Positions 19,664-28,080 are shown, counted from the first letter of the stretch. The stretch is DNA of 36,919 bases from Micrococcales bacterium (GCA_002699445.1 PAAU01000081.1:1-36919); one strand, 5' to 3'. Made by a program: numbers and translations. Notes: a model not told the origin generated them from the sequence alone.

Positions 19664-20445
19664 TCACCCTTCGTCCAGGTCAACCACTACGGGGGCATGA
19701 TCTGACGCGCCTTTGCCTTTTCGTGCCTCGCGATCGACGTATGCATCGGTGACTCGGTCAGCAAATGGTTGGGTCGCATAAACCAGATCTATTCGCATCC
19801 CCCGATTCTTTGGAAAAGCGAGCTGCCGATAATCCCAGAATGTGTAGGCCCGGTCGTACTTCAACGGACGGGGCTCGACCTCGTGCATTCCGAGGTTACG
19901 GAGGTCGGTTAGGCGTTGCCGCTCCTGCTCGGTGATGTGCGTGCTATCAGCGAACACATCCAGATCCCAGACATCAGAATCAGTTGGGGCCACGTTGAAG
20001 TCACCCAGAAGGGCAAGGTTTGGGTACTCTTCCATTTCGTTTCGCGCCATGGCAGAGAGCTGGTCTAGCCAAGCCAGCTTGTATTGATAGTGATCGTGCT
20101 CCAGCGTCCGTCCGTTGGGGACGTAGAGGCTCCATATCCGCTGACCGCCGCAGGTCGCCGCGATCGCTCGAGGTTCGGCAGCACCTTCCCATTCGGGAAC
20201 ATTCGGCAGACCCACCGTGACGTCGTCCAGCCCCACTTTGGACAGGATAGCGACGCCATTCCAGGCTCCATCTCCCGCTACAGCCGAAGCGTAGCCGGCC
20301 CCCTCGAGGAGAAGCGCAGGAAAATCGTCGGCGCTGCATTTTGTCTCCTGGAGGCACAAGATGTCAGTCTGAGTTTGGTCGAGCCAATCAATCACTCTTT
20401 CGAGCCGTCGGTTAACTGAGTTGATGTTCCAGGTCGCAATACGCA
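19664..20445 (-). CDS. xthA: exodeoxyribonuclease III
   Basis: [37 protein letters not shown]..., [34 protein letters not shown]. Confidence 0.94.
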
Positions 20446-20578
20446 CAGTAAGACTGTACTTCCGCACAGCTAGACCGAGTGCCGCGCGTTCCCCAGGCCG
20501 CTCATTTTCCCCGAGTTGTCGGGGGGTGCGGGCAGGATTTCTTGTCGAGGGTGGGGTACCGGTACAGTTGTGGAGTTC

Positions 20579-20657
20579 GCCCAGGCTCAATGGCTTGGGC
20601 CAGAGCCGCCCTCCTGCCGCGGAACGTCCGTGGCCGCCGAGACCGAAGGAGGTCCCG
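20579..20657 (+). promoter_or_regulatory. candidate structured rpsF leader
   Basis: Stem-loop GCCCAGGC-tcaatg-GCTTGGGC (20579-20600) and a second weaker stem CCGCGG-aacgt-CCGTGG just before AGGAGG. Confidence 0.3.
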
Positions 20658-20954
20658 TTGGACGCGCGCCACTACGAAGTCATGGTGATTTTGGCACCAG
20701 ACCTCGAAGAAAGAACTGTACAGCCGACGTTAGATACGTTCCTGAATGTCATTCGTCACAATGATGGAAATGTTGACAATATTGAAGTGTGGGGCAGACG
20801 TCGCCTGGCTTACGAAATCGACAAATACTCTGAGGGCATCTACTCCGTGCTTGATGTGAGCTGTACCCCCGAGTCGGTCAAAGAGTTGGATCGTCAACTC
20901 AATCTGAACGAAGCCGTGTTGCGGACCAAAGTTGTCCGCCCCGAAATCAAATAG
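20658..20954 (+). CDS. rpsF: 30S ribosomal protein S6
   Basis: Translation [31 protein letters not shown]...[20 protein letters not shown] start with AGGAGG upstream. Confidence 0.96.
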   Translation: MDARHYEVMVILAPDLEERTVQPTLDTFLNVIRHNDGNVDNIEVWGRRRLAYEIDKYSEGIYSVLDVSCTPESVKELDRQLNLNEAVLRTKVVRPEIK

Positions 20955-20962
20955 GAGAAATC

Positions 20963-21433
20963 ATGGCAGGCGATACCCAGATAACTGTTGTTGGCAATCT
21001 CGTTGCTGATCCGGAGCTGCGCTTCACCCCGTCAGGAGCTGCCGTCGCATCTTTTCGGGTTGCATCCACCCCTCGCTTCTTCGATAAGCAGAGCAACGAA
21101 TGGCGAGACGGTGAGTCACTGTTCGTCACTTGCAATGTTTGGCGTCAGTACGCGGAGAATGTGGCTGAGTCACTCAACAAAGGCATGCGAGTTGTTGTTG
21201 TTGGCAGACTACGGCAGCGCTCCTACGAGACCCGCGAAGGCGAGCGGCGCCAGGTCATTGAGATTGAAGTAGATGACGTGGGCCCCGCATTGCGTAACGC
21301 TACAGCTCAGGTTTCCCGAATTTCTCGTGACGGTGGCTATAACGGCGGTGGCGGCGGAGCTGCTGCTCCGGCTGCCGGAAATGATCCATGGGCCGGGGGA
21401 AGCCCGGCGGCTTCCGACGCACCTCCCTTCTAG
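20963..21433 (+). CDS. ssb: single-stranded DNA-binding protein
   Basis: OB-fold ([36 protein letters not shown]...) and C-terminal tip DAPPF. Confidence 0.97.
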   Translation: MAGDTQITVVGNLVADPELRFTPSGAAVASFRVASTPRFFDKQSNEWRDGESLFVTCNVWRQYAENVAESLNKGMRVVVVGRLRQRSYETREGERRQVIEIEVDDVGPALRNATAQVSRISRDGGYNGGGGGAAAPAAGNDPWAGGSPAASDAPPF

Positions 21434-21495
21434 ATGAAGGCGGTTCCCCGCTTTCATGAACACAACCACTTCCCTAAGCGAAACAGAGACAGGAA

Positions 21496-21732
21496 ATGAA
21501 TAAGCAGATAGTCCGGCCGATCCGGACCAAACCATGTCAGTTCTGCATCGACAACGTGACCTACCTTGATTACAAGGACACGCAGTTGCTGCGGAAGTTC
21601 ATCTCAGACCGAGGCAAGATCCGCGCCCGTCGAGTTACCGGAAACTGCAGCCAGCATCAGCGAGATGTGGCCGCAGCGGTCAAGAATGCTCGTGAGATGG
21701 CCCTGTTGCCCTACACCTCAAACGCACGCTGA
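21496..21732 (+). CDS. rpsR: 30S ribosomal protein S18
   Basis: [60 protein letters not shown]. Confidence 0.98.
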   Translation: MNKQIVRPIRTKPCQFCIDNVTYLDYKDTQLLRKFISDRGKIRARRVTGNCSQHQRDVAAAVKNAREMALLPYTSNAR

Positions 21733-21746
21733 CCAGGAGGCATGAG

Positions 21747-22193
21747 ATGAAACTGATCCTCACCCGCGAGGTCGGAGACCTTGGTTCACCTGGTGACATT
21801 GTTGACGTCAAAGACGGCTACGGCCGAAACTACCTCGTGCCACAGGGTTTAGCGATTGGCTGGACCCGCGGTGCGGAAAAGCAGATTGAGCAGATTCGTC
21901 GGGCGCGTAAGATCCGTGAGGTCCGCGACTTGGACCATGCCAAGGAGCTGAAGGCGGAACTAGAGGGTCTGACTGTCACAGTTCAGGCTAAAGCTGGTGA
22001 GACGGGTCAACTGTTCGGTCGTGTGACTGATAAGAGCATTGCCGGAGCCATCAAGGCCGCCGGTGGTCCTGATGTCGACCGCCAACGTATTGAGGTCAGC
22101 GAACCGATAAAGCACGTTGGGGAGCATCGCATTGAGATTCGGTTGCACCCAGACGTCGTTGCCGGGGTCGGGATAGCGGTGACCAGCGAGTAA
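21747..22193 (+). CDS. rplI: 50S ribosomal protein L9
   Basis: MKLILTREVGDLGSPGDIVDVKDGYGRNYLVPQGLAI. Confidence 0.98.
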   Translation: MKLILTREVGDLGSPGDIVDVKDGYGRNYLVPQGLAIGWTRGAEKQIEQIRRARKIREVRDLDHAKELKAELEGLTVTVQAKAGETGQLFGRVTDKSIAGAIKAAGGPDVDRQRIEVSEPIKHVGEHRIEIRLHPDVVAGVGIAVTSE

Positions 22194-22201
22194 CGAGGAA
22201 C

Positions 22202-23092
22202 CTAACCAGCCGTGGCTAATATTTGGGTCACGGTGAGTTCAAGTTGCCGCGAGTATCCTCCACCGAACATGACCGTGTGAACCAGTAGCGGTAGCAATTG
22301 ATGCAAAGGAATTCGCTGGTGCCAAGAGTCGTCTAGTGGACGAACTTCCTGGTAGCCGGCCAAGATTTCGCTCAACGCACTCGGCGGGAAAAGCGCCAGC
22401 ATTGCCAGATCCGTCTCGGGATGTCCGCCGTGAGCGGCAGGATCAATGATTGATGCGGTGTCAGTGCGCCACAATAAATTGCCAGACCAGAGGTCGCCAT
22501 GGATTCGCGATGGCGGAGTCGGTGGTCCTACATCGATATAGCCGTCGGTGAGCCGCTCGGCCAGGTCAGTTAACTCAGCAAGCGCGGAGATCGACATGGC
22601 ACCGGATTGGGAGGCGAGTTCGGCGAGGGGTAGAAGCCGGGCTTCGGAGTAGAAGGTCGCCCAGTCGTTCCAGCTGCCGTAGCTGGTTGGCACATTGCCC
22701 ACCCAGCTCGTGGACAATGGCGGTCCTGTCGGGTTCGGTGGCGGAATCCCGAATGCTGCGATGGGTGCGGAATGGATGGCCGCCAGCTCACGGCCGAATT
22801 GAACGGCCGCTCGTCTGGTGGGTGGCTTGGAGCTAATCCACTCCAGCGCTAGTGCGGAGTCAGTGACACTGATGACTCGTGGAGTCGTGAGGCCCGCAGC
22901 TGACAGCCAGTTCAAACTCGCTGCTTCCGCCTGGAACATTCCCGGTCTCGGTCGCTTTGTCGTCTTGATCAGCAAGGGAAGGTCATCCGTCTCAACACGG
23001 TAGGTTAGCGCGGTATCACCGCCGGATAGTGGCTGGGATGAATCCACTTTGGCATCAAGTCCGAGTTCCTGAAGGAACCGCTGTTCAATCAC
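22202..23092 (-). CDS. fructosamine-3-kinase family protein (ketosamine kinase)
   Basis: GGDTALTYRVETDDLPLLIKTTKR...EAASLNWL, RIHGDLWSGNLLW, IDPAAHGGHPETDLAML. Confidence 0.94.
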   Translation of the reverse strand: MIEQRFLQELGLDAKVDSSQPLSGGDTALTYRVETDDLPLLIKTTKRPRPGMFQAEAASLNWLSAAGLTTPRVISVTDSALALEWISSKPPTRRAAVQFGRELAAIHSAPIAAFGIPPPNPTGPPLSTSWVGNVPTSYGSWNDWATFYSEARLLPLAELASQSGAMSISALAELTDLAERLTDGYIDVGPPTPPSRIHGDLWSGNLLWRTDTASIIDPAAHGGHPETDLAMLALFPPSALSEILAGYQEVRPLDDSWHQRIPLHQLLPLLVHTVMFGGGYSRQLELTVTQILATAG

Positions 23093-23574
23093 TTGTCGAG
23101 TTGGGCGGCGACGGAATCAACTACCCCATTAGCCGCTCTTTCCACCATATGGAGAACGTCGGTAAAACCGTCTTCTCCGCCGTAGTAGGGATCTGGCACT
23201 TCCGCATCGGCGGGAGCTGTTGGATCGAACGATCGGAACAGCCGGATGTGGGAAGGATCTTCGTCGTAGGTTGCCGCCAGATTCCTGAGATTGGTCAAGT
23301 TCTCCCTATCCATTGCCAAAACAAGGTCACTCGTCGAAAACCAACCCGGCTCAAACTGACGAGCACTGTGTGCGAAGGTATATCCGGCCGACTCCAGCGC
23401 ATGTCGGGCACGCGGGTCGGCGTCCTGACCGACGTGCCAATGTCCGGTGCCGGCGGATGCCACGGCAACGCGATCCGCCAACCCCGCAGTCATAAGTCGA
23501 TCCTTGATGACAACTTCGGCTATCGGGGAGCGGCAGATATTTCCTAGACACACACACGTGATGCAATAACCCAT
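23089..23574 (-). CDS. low-molecular-weight protein-tyrosine-phosphatase family protein
   Basis: MGYCITCVCLGNICRSPIAE P-loop (CLGNICRS) and DPYYGG motif; ATG at 23574; overlaps the kinase gene by 4 nt. Confidence 0.94.
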   Translation of the reverse strand: MGYCITCVCLGNICRSPIAEVVIKDRLMTAGLADRVAVASAGTGHWHVGQDADPRARHALESAGYTFAHSARQFEPGWFSTSDLVLAMDRENLTNLRNLAATYDEDPSHIRLFRSFDPTAPADAEVPDPYYGGEDGFTDVLHMVERAANGVVDSVAAQLDK

Positions 23575-24054
23575 GCTGTCGAATGTACCCACCACTCGAC
23601 TGGACGTAAGTTCCGAGGGAAGCGTCACTATTGAGGTTGACTGTGCTTGTCCGTTGCCAGGGGCTCTAAGAACTTGCAGGTCGTTGTGAATAATCCGACA
23701 GACTGCGTGAGTGCGCCATCGGTAAGCAGTTCGACCTACTACAGCGTGAAGTCGGGGACCGGAGTTTTTGCTGCTGTATCGATTAGTTGGATCACCAGTG
23801 GTTTGGGGTCGGTTGCGGCCGACGATGCCAGAAGAGCTCCGGAGCGGGCGAAAAGCTTTGTGCGTGCAGCAACCGAAAGCCTGCTCAGCGCGGTGGCCGC
23901 GGGTCCTATGGGAGCGAGGCATCCCTCAAAAGACAATATCGGCGATTTCGATCTTCCGAAAGCGAACATCGCCAGCACATCTTGATCATTTTTACACAGA
24001 CTCGTCAGGAGGCTTTGTGACGCATGACACGGCAAGATCACAAAAGGAAATTTA

Positions 24055-24185
24055 CTATCCACAGGCTATGGATGGAGTTTTCCCTAGTCAAGTGGTGTGT
24101 CGTGACCCGCGTCACACCGTAATTCACAGATAATCCACATGTGTGTGGACAGTATTCCCCCCTCGCATCCACAGCCTTATCCACA
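24055..24185 (+). promoter_or_regulatory. cluster of DnaA-box-like 9-mers upstream of dnaB
   Basis: CTATCCACA (24055-24063), TAATCCACA (24131-24139), TGTGGACAG inverted (24144-24152), GCATCCACA (24165-24173), perfect TTATCCACA (24177-24185); AT-rich stretch immediately upstream. Confidence 0.6.
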
Positions 24186-24241
24186 GGTAGTGATTTTGGG
24201 GGTTGGACAGGGGTTCGACGTGGCCGTAACGTCGCAACGTC

Positions 24242-24259
24242 TCCACTTCACGAAGTGGA
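24242..24259. other. stem-loop 1 upstream of dnaB
   Basis: TCCACTT-CACG-AAGTGGA. Confidence 0.55.
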
Positions 24260-24275
24260 AACCGCCGATGTCGGT

Positions 24276-24302
24276 GCCGGCCTGGAGGCGGTATCGGCCG
24301 GC
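24276..24302. other. stem-loop 2 upstream of dnaB
   Basis: GCCGGCC-13nt-GGCCGGC. Confidence 0.45.
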
Positions 24303-24334
24303 CCGTTGTGGTTCCTGGGGAGGATCCGATTAGG

Positions 24335-24380
24335 TCGATGGGTTGGGCAGCAGGGGAGAGACAGTTGCCCAACCCATCGA
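24335..24380. other. stem-loop 3 upstream of dnaB, perfect 15-bp stem
   Basis: TCGATGGGTTGGGCA - 16 nt - TGCCCAACCCATCGA. Confidence 0.8.
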
Positions 24381-24494
24381 TCAATACCTGATCTTCGGTG
24401 AATGTCCGTCGCGAACCGTCGGACCCAGCCGTTAGAACGGGGTGACACCGAAATTGTTGCCAGTGCCCTGGTGGCAGCGTGATCAGCAGGACAG

Positions 24495-25877
24495 TTGCAG
24501 ATGTCGGAGGCGTTGATGTCGATAGCCGAAGTACCCTCTCTGCCACCCGAGCCCACCACAGATGAGCGGCTCCCGCCTCAAGATGTCGCGGCAGAACAGT
24601 CAGTCCTCGGAGCCATGCTGTTAAGCAAGGATGCGATAGCGGATGTCGTCGAGAGCCTTGCCGCCGATGAGTTCTATCGCCCGGATCATCAAACCATCTT
24701 TCGCACGGTCTTGGACCTATTCACAAAGGGTCAACCAGCTGATTTGGTAACGGTCTCAGATGCACTGGGCCGCAGCGGAGATCTTGGTCGAGTCGGTGGA
24801 CCTACCTACTTGCATACCCTCGTGGAAGGCGTTCCCACAGCAGCGAGCGCGAGTTATTACGCCGATATCGTCCATGACAAGGCCGTGCTAAGAAACCTGG
24901 TTACCGCTGGTACTCGAATCGCTCAATGGGGGTATGCCGGAGAAGGAGAAGTCGATCAAATAGCAGATCGAGCTCAGTCCGAGATCTTCGACGCGACGGT
25001 GTCGCGTTCGGCGGAAGACTACGTGCCACTTGCCGACATTATGGACAGCGCGATCACCGAGATCGAGGGTATCGCTGCTCGGGGTGGCGAAATGGTGGGC
25101 GTCCCGACTGGCTTTGTGGATTTGGATCGGCTCACCAATGGTCTCCATCCAGGGCAACTAATAATCGTGGCTGCTCGGCCAGCAATCGGTAAATCGACAC
25201 TTGGTCTCGATGTAGCTCGGGCGGCATCAGTTAAGAACGGCCTGTCCTCAGTCATCTTCTCGCTGGAAATGAGTCGAAACGAGATTGTTACGCGCCTCTT
25301 GAGTGCTGAAGCTCAAATTCCATTGCATCACATGCGATCGGGCAAGATGCAGGACGCCGAATGGCGCAAGATCGCATCTCGACAAGGGGCCCTGCATGAA
25401 GCGCCCCTATTTGTGGACGACTCACCCAACATGACAATGGCTGAGATCCGAGCGAAATGTCGCAGATTGAAACAGCGGAATGAGCTTCGCCTGGTGATCG
25501 TGGACTATATGCAACTCATGACGTCGGGGAAGAAAGTCGAGTCTCGGCAACAGGAGGTGAGCGAGTTTTCGCGTTCGCTAAAACTCCTCGCTAAGGAACT
25601 TAATGTTCCGGTGATTGCTATCAGCCAGCTCAACCGCGGGCCCGAAGCAAGAAATGACAAGAAGCCGATGCTGTCGGATCTCCGAGAATCAGGCAGCTTG
25701 GAACAGGATGCCGACATGGTGATACTGATCCACCGGGAAGATGCCTACGAGAAGGACAGCAACCGCATCGGGGAAGCAGATCTGATTGTCGCTAAGCATC
25801 GCAACGGGCCCACCGACACGGTGACGGTGGCGTTCCAAGGGCACTACAGTCGCTTCGTCGATATGGCTCGCGAATGA
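24495..25877 (+). CDS. dnaB: replicative DNA helicase DnaB (no intein)
   Basis: PPQDVAAEQSVLGAMLLSKDAIADVVE..., Walker A ARPAIGKSTLGLDVAR, Walker B LRLVIVDYMQLM, SQLNRGPEARNDKKPMLSDLRESGSLEQDADMV. Confidence 0.97.
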   Translation: MQMSEALMSIAEVPSLPPEPTTDERLPPQDVAAEQSVLGAMLLSKDAIADVVESLAADEFYRPDHQTIFRTVLDLFTKGQPADLVTVSDALGRSGDLGRVGGPTYLHTLVEGVPTAASASYYADIVHDKAVLRNLVTAGTRIAQWGYAGEGEVDQIADRAQSEIFDATVSRSAEDYVPLADIMDSAITEIEGIAARGGEMVGVPTGFVDLDRLTNGLHPGQLIIVAARPAIGKSTLGLDVARAASVKNGLSSVIFSLEMSRNEIVTRLLSAEAQIPLHHMRSGKMQDAEWRKIASRQGALHEAPLFVDDSPNMTMAEIRAKCRRLKQRNELRLVIVDYMQLMTSGKKVESRQQEVSEFSRSLKLLAKELNVPVIAISQLNRGPEARNDKKPMLSDLRESGSLEQDADMVILIHREDAYEKDSNRIGEADLIVAKHRNGPTDTVTVAFQGHYSRFVDMARE

Positions 25878-25899
25878 TGGCCTAGTGAATGCGTCAGGA
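25865..25899 (+). repeat. 35-bp imperfect direct repeat, copy A (dnaB 3' end)
   Basis: ggctcgcgaatgatggcctagtgaatgcgtcagga; 31/35 identical to copy B at 28081-28115. Confidence 0.8.
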
Positions 25900-25934
25900 C
25901 TGGAGCCAGCCTTACTGAGGTGCGTTCCGATCTT

Positions 25935-26050
25935 GTGATTGGTGCACCGGCAGCGTTACCGACAGGCTGGCTTTTGACCAGCGGGCACCTCATCGGACCC
26001 ACAGCAGACCTCACCAAAGCAGACCTCTCCGGCATCAACTTGCACCGGCT
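25935..26050 (+). pseudogene. pentapeptide-repeat protein remnant
   Basis: [36 protein letters not shown]: start of a pentapeptide-repeat ([13 protein letters not shown]) tract that ends abruptly. Confidence 0.5.
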
Positions 26051-26082
26051 CTTGCACCGGCACCGGCCCCCGCCAAGCAGAA

Positions 26083-26563
26083 CTCGCGCAAGATTCGCGA
26101 AGTTTGGCTGGCAAGATTCTGCGGATAACCAGCGACGGCGAACCGGCCGAGGGCAATCCAAGTCCGGCGTCGCCGGTGTATTCCTCAGGACACCGCAACG
26201 TACAGGGGCTGGCCTGGGACGAGGATGGGCGACTATGGGCCAGCGAGTTTGGCCAGAACGGTGTGGATGAACTGAATCAGATCCAACCAGGATCGAACTA
26301 TGGCTGGCCAGAGTGCGAAGGTCGCTGTGACAAGACAATTACGCCCCACCCGCCGCTCAATAGTCGCCGACCTCGATCGCCAGTCCTTCCGGGAAGGCCA
26401 TCGCCGATAGATCGGCCTGGATCGCTGGATAATAAGGGCGGTTGCGGGATGTCGTCGTCACCGATAGCCGCGGCTTTTGTTGGTAGCCACGAATAACACC
26501 GATGGGCGCGGATCTCCCCAGTCTAAGGACGACCGGCTGTTTCGGGTGGAACTACCGGGCTAA
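26083..26563 (+). pseudogene. PQQ-dependent sugar dehydrogenase (Asd/YliI-like) C-terminal remnant, frameshifted
   Basis: [72 protein letters not shown], then in other frames [30 protein letters not shown], and [27 protein letters not shown]. Confidence 0.85.
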
Positions 26564-26643
26564 CCTCTTTAGTAGTTCTCTTCCTGTGAAGGCTGCGGCA
26601 GTCCGGGTAGGCTGCAACTCGTCCACCTAACCTGGGAGCGACC

Positions 26644-27333
26644 ATGGTGACAAAGTTCCTTGTCCCGGCGTTGTTGGTTACCGCTTTGTTGGTAGCTAGT
26701 TGCTCCACCTCGACCAGTGCGCCCGATGAGACGGCGACGCCGGAACCGTCGGGACAACAGATCAGTGACTGTGTCAAAGACGGCCAAGGGTTCACGGGTG
26801 GTGCGACGGTACCGCTGCAGATCTTCGGCTCCTACGGCCCAGGACAGTCGCTGGTTTGGGATGTCGCCAAGGGCAAGACGGCCGGTGGCGCGCAGAACGT
26901 TCAGATGGCAACCGGCATGCCCAACGGCATCGTGACCATCCTGTGGGGCAAAGATGCGGGCGCAGGAGAAAACACCCTCACCGTGGAGTGCACCACCGGC
27001 TGGGGTGTTTACGACGAGGACGATCCGACGAAGTTGTGGCATGTGGGGATCATCTCCGACGGAATTCCCGGACTGGGAACTGACACAATCTTCTGCCACC
27101 GCATTGAGATGGACACCTCTGGCGATCAGGTCACGATGAAAATGTGGGAGACCTTCTGGAAATACGGCGAGGACTACACCTGCCCAGACACGCTGCAGCA
27201 AATCCTCGATGGTGACCTAGACTTCCCTAATTCGGTGACCTACTTGGAGTTACCGGACACCGGCATTGGGGCGGGTACCATTCCCCCGTCGGAGTGGACC
27301 ACCGATGGGACCGAAGTCGGAGTTGTACTGTAG
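26644..27333 (+). CDS. hypothetical lipoprotein
   Basis: Signal peptide and lipobox (FLVPALLVTALLVASCSTSTS), four additional Cys in the mature part; no recognised domain. Confidence 0.8.
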   Translation: MVTKFLVPALLVTALLVASCSTSTSAPDETATPEPSGQQISDCVKDGQGFTGGATVPLQIFGSYGPGQSLVWDVAKGKTAGGAQNVQMATGMPNGIVTILWGKDAGAGENTLTVECTTGWGVYDEDDPTKLWHVGIISDGIPGLGTDTIFCHRIEMDTSGDQVTMKMWETFWKYGEDYTCPDTLQQILDGDLDFPNSVTYLELPDTGIGAGTIPPSEWTTDGTEVGVVL

Positions 27334-27344
27334 CGGTCTGCCCA

Positions 27345-27378
27345 ATAAGCCGGCATTAACCGATCGCAGTCGGCTTAT
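27345..27378. terminator. stem-loop downstream of lipoprotein gene
   Basis: ATAAGCCG - 18 nt - CGGCTTAT, immediately after the stop codon. Confidence 0.5.
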
Positions 27379-27408
27379 CGGAGGTGCGCGGGGACCAGTC
27401 CGGATCGT

Positions 27409-27690
27409 TCAGCAGCCAGGCGAAATAGAGGATCGAAAACTGACCGCAGCTAGGATCAGAAGTGATGCGCTGATGTAGGTAGCGCTTCCCAGTTGCCGAT
27501 CATCTGCGGGTGGCGCCCACCAAGCCATGATTCTGGCCGCCAGTGCCAGTAGGGCCAGCAGCAGTCCACCCATCGGCAACAACTTGTTGGCAAGTTTCGT
27601 GCGGGCTGCTGAACGCCTTGCTGACGTCGCAGAAAGCCTCCTAACCTCACTCGCGCTTCCCGCCGAGCGCCAGGACCTTCGCGAAGCCAT
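27409..27690 (-). CDS. possible small two-TM membrane protein
   Basis: LLPMGGLLLALLALAARIMAWW and LGSATYISASLLILAAVSF hydrophobic segments; weak translation-initiation context. Confidence 0.35.
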   Translation of the reverse strand: MASRRSWRSAGSASEVRRLSATSARRSAARTKLANKLLPMGGLLLALLALAARIMAWWAPPADDRQLGSATYISASLLILAAVSFRSSISPGC

Positions 27691-27885
27691 TAGCAGCTAC
27701 CGAACCACTACGGCATAGATAACCGCAGCGCGTCATCACCGCGCGGTAGCAACTGCTCGCAGATCACCCTGACCCCCAGAAGCCGTGATCGTCAACCAGA
27801 CACCTTGCCCCCGTGACCACTCTTTTCTAACCGGCTAAACCACCTCGATCACTGACCATGGATCGGCGGCCAGTAACAAGAAGCA

Positions 27886-28069
27886 GTGGGGACTTATCCC
27901 GCTACCCCGTAGCCCGACGTGGGGTCTTAGGTCGTGACACTTTCGAGACGCCTGTGGAGGGTCAGAGCACCCCAGGGACGGTGTTGGGCGGCCCTAGTGA
28001 GCCGTCCCAAGGCGTGACACATCGTGAGCTTTTCGGGGGGTGAACGCGAGACACTGTTACGGGGTCTTA
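27886..28069 (+). repeat. cluster of short repeated words (GGGG[T/A]CTTA x3; GTGACAC x2)
   Basis: gtggggactta (27886), gtggggtctta (27919), acggggtctta (28059); gtgacac at 27934 and 28014. Confidence 0.45.
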
Positions 28070-28080
28070 TTTATGCACAC

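Noticed and set aside
23647-23985. Overlapping ORFs on both strands (112 aa plus, 107 aa minus) between LMW-PTP and dnaB
   Set aside because: Neither shows convincing start context or domain; region treated as intergenic, though a small gene cannot be excluded.
24495-25877. Possible intein in dnaB
   Set aside because: DnaB is ~460 aa with continuous helicase motifs; no insertion at the usual intein sites.
26569-27201. 210-aa minus-strand ORF
   Set aside because: Antisense to the lipoprotein gene, which has a signal peptide/lipobox; the antisense product has no coherent features.
27886-28080. Possible CRISPR or IS element from repeated words
   Set aside because: Repeats are too short and irregularly spaced for CRISPR, and no transposase ORF is present.
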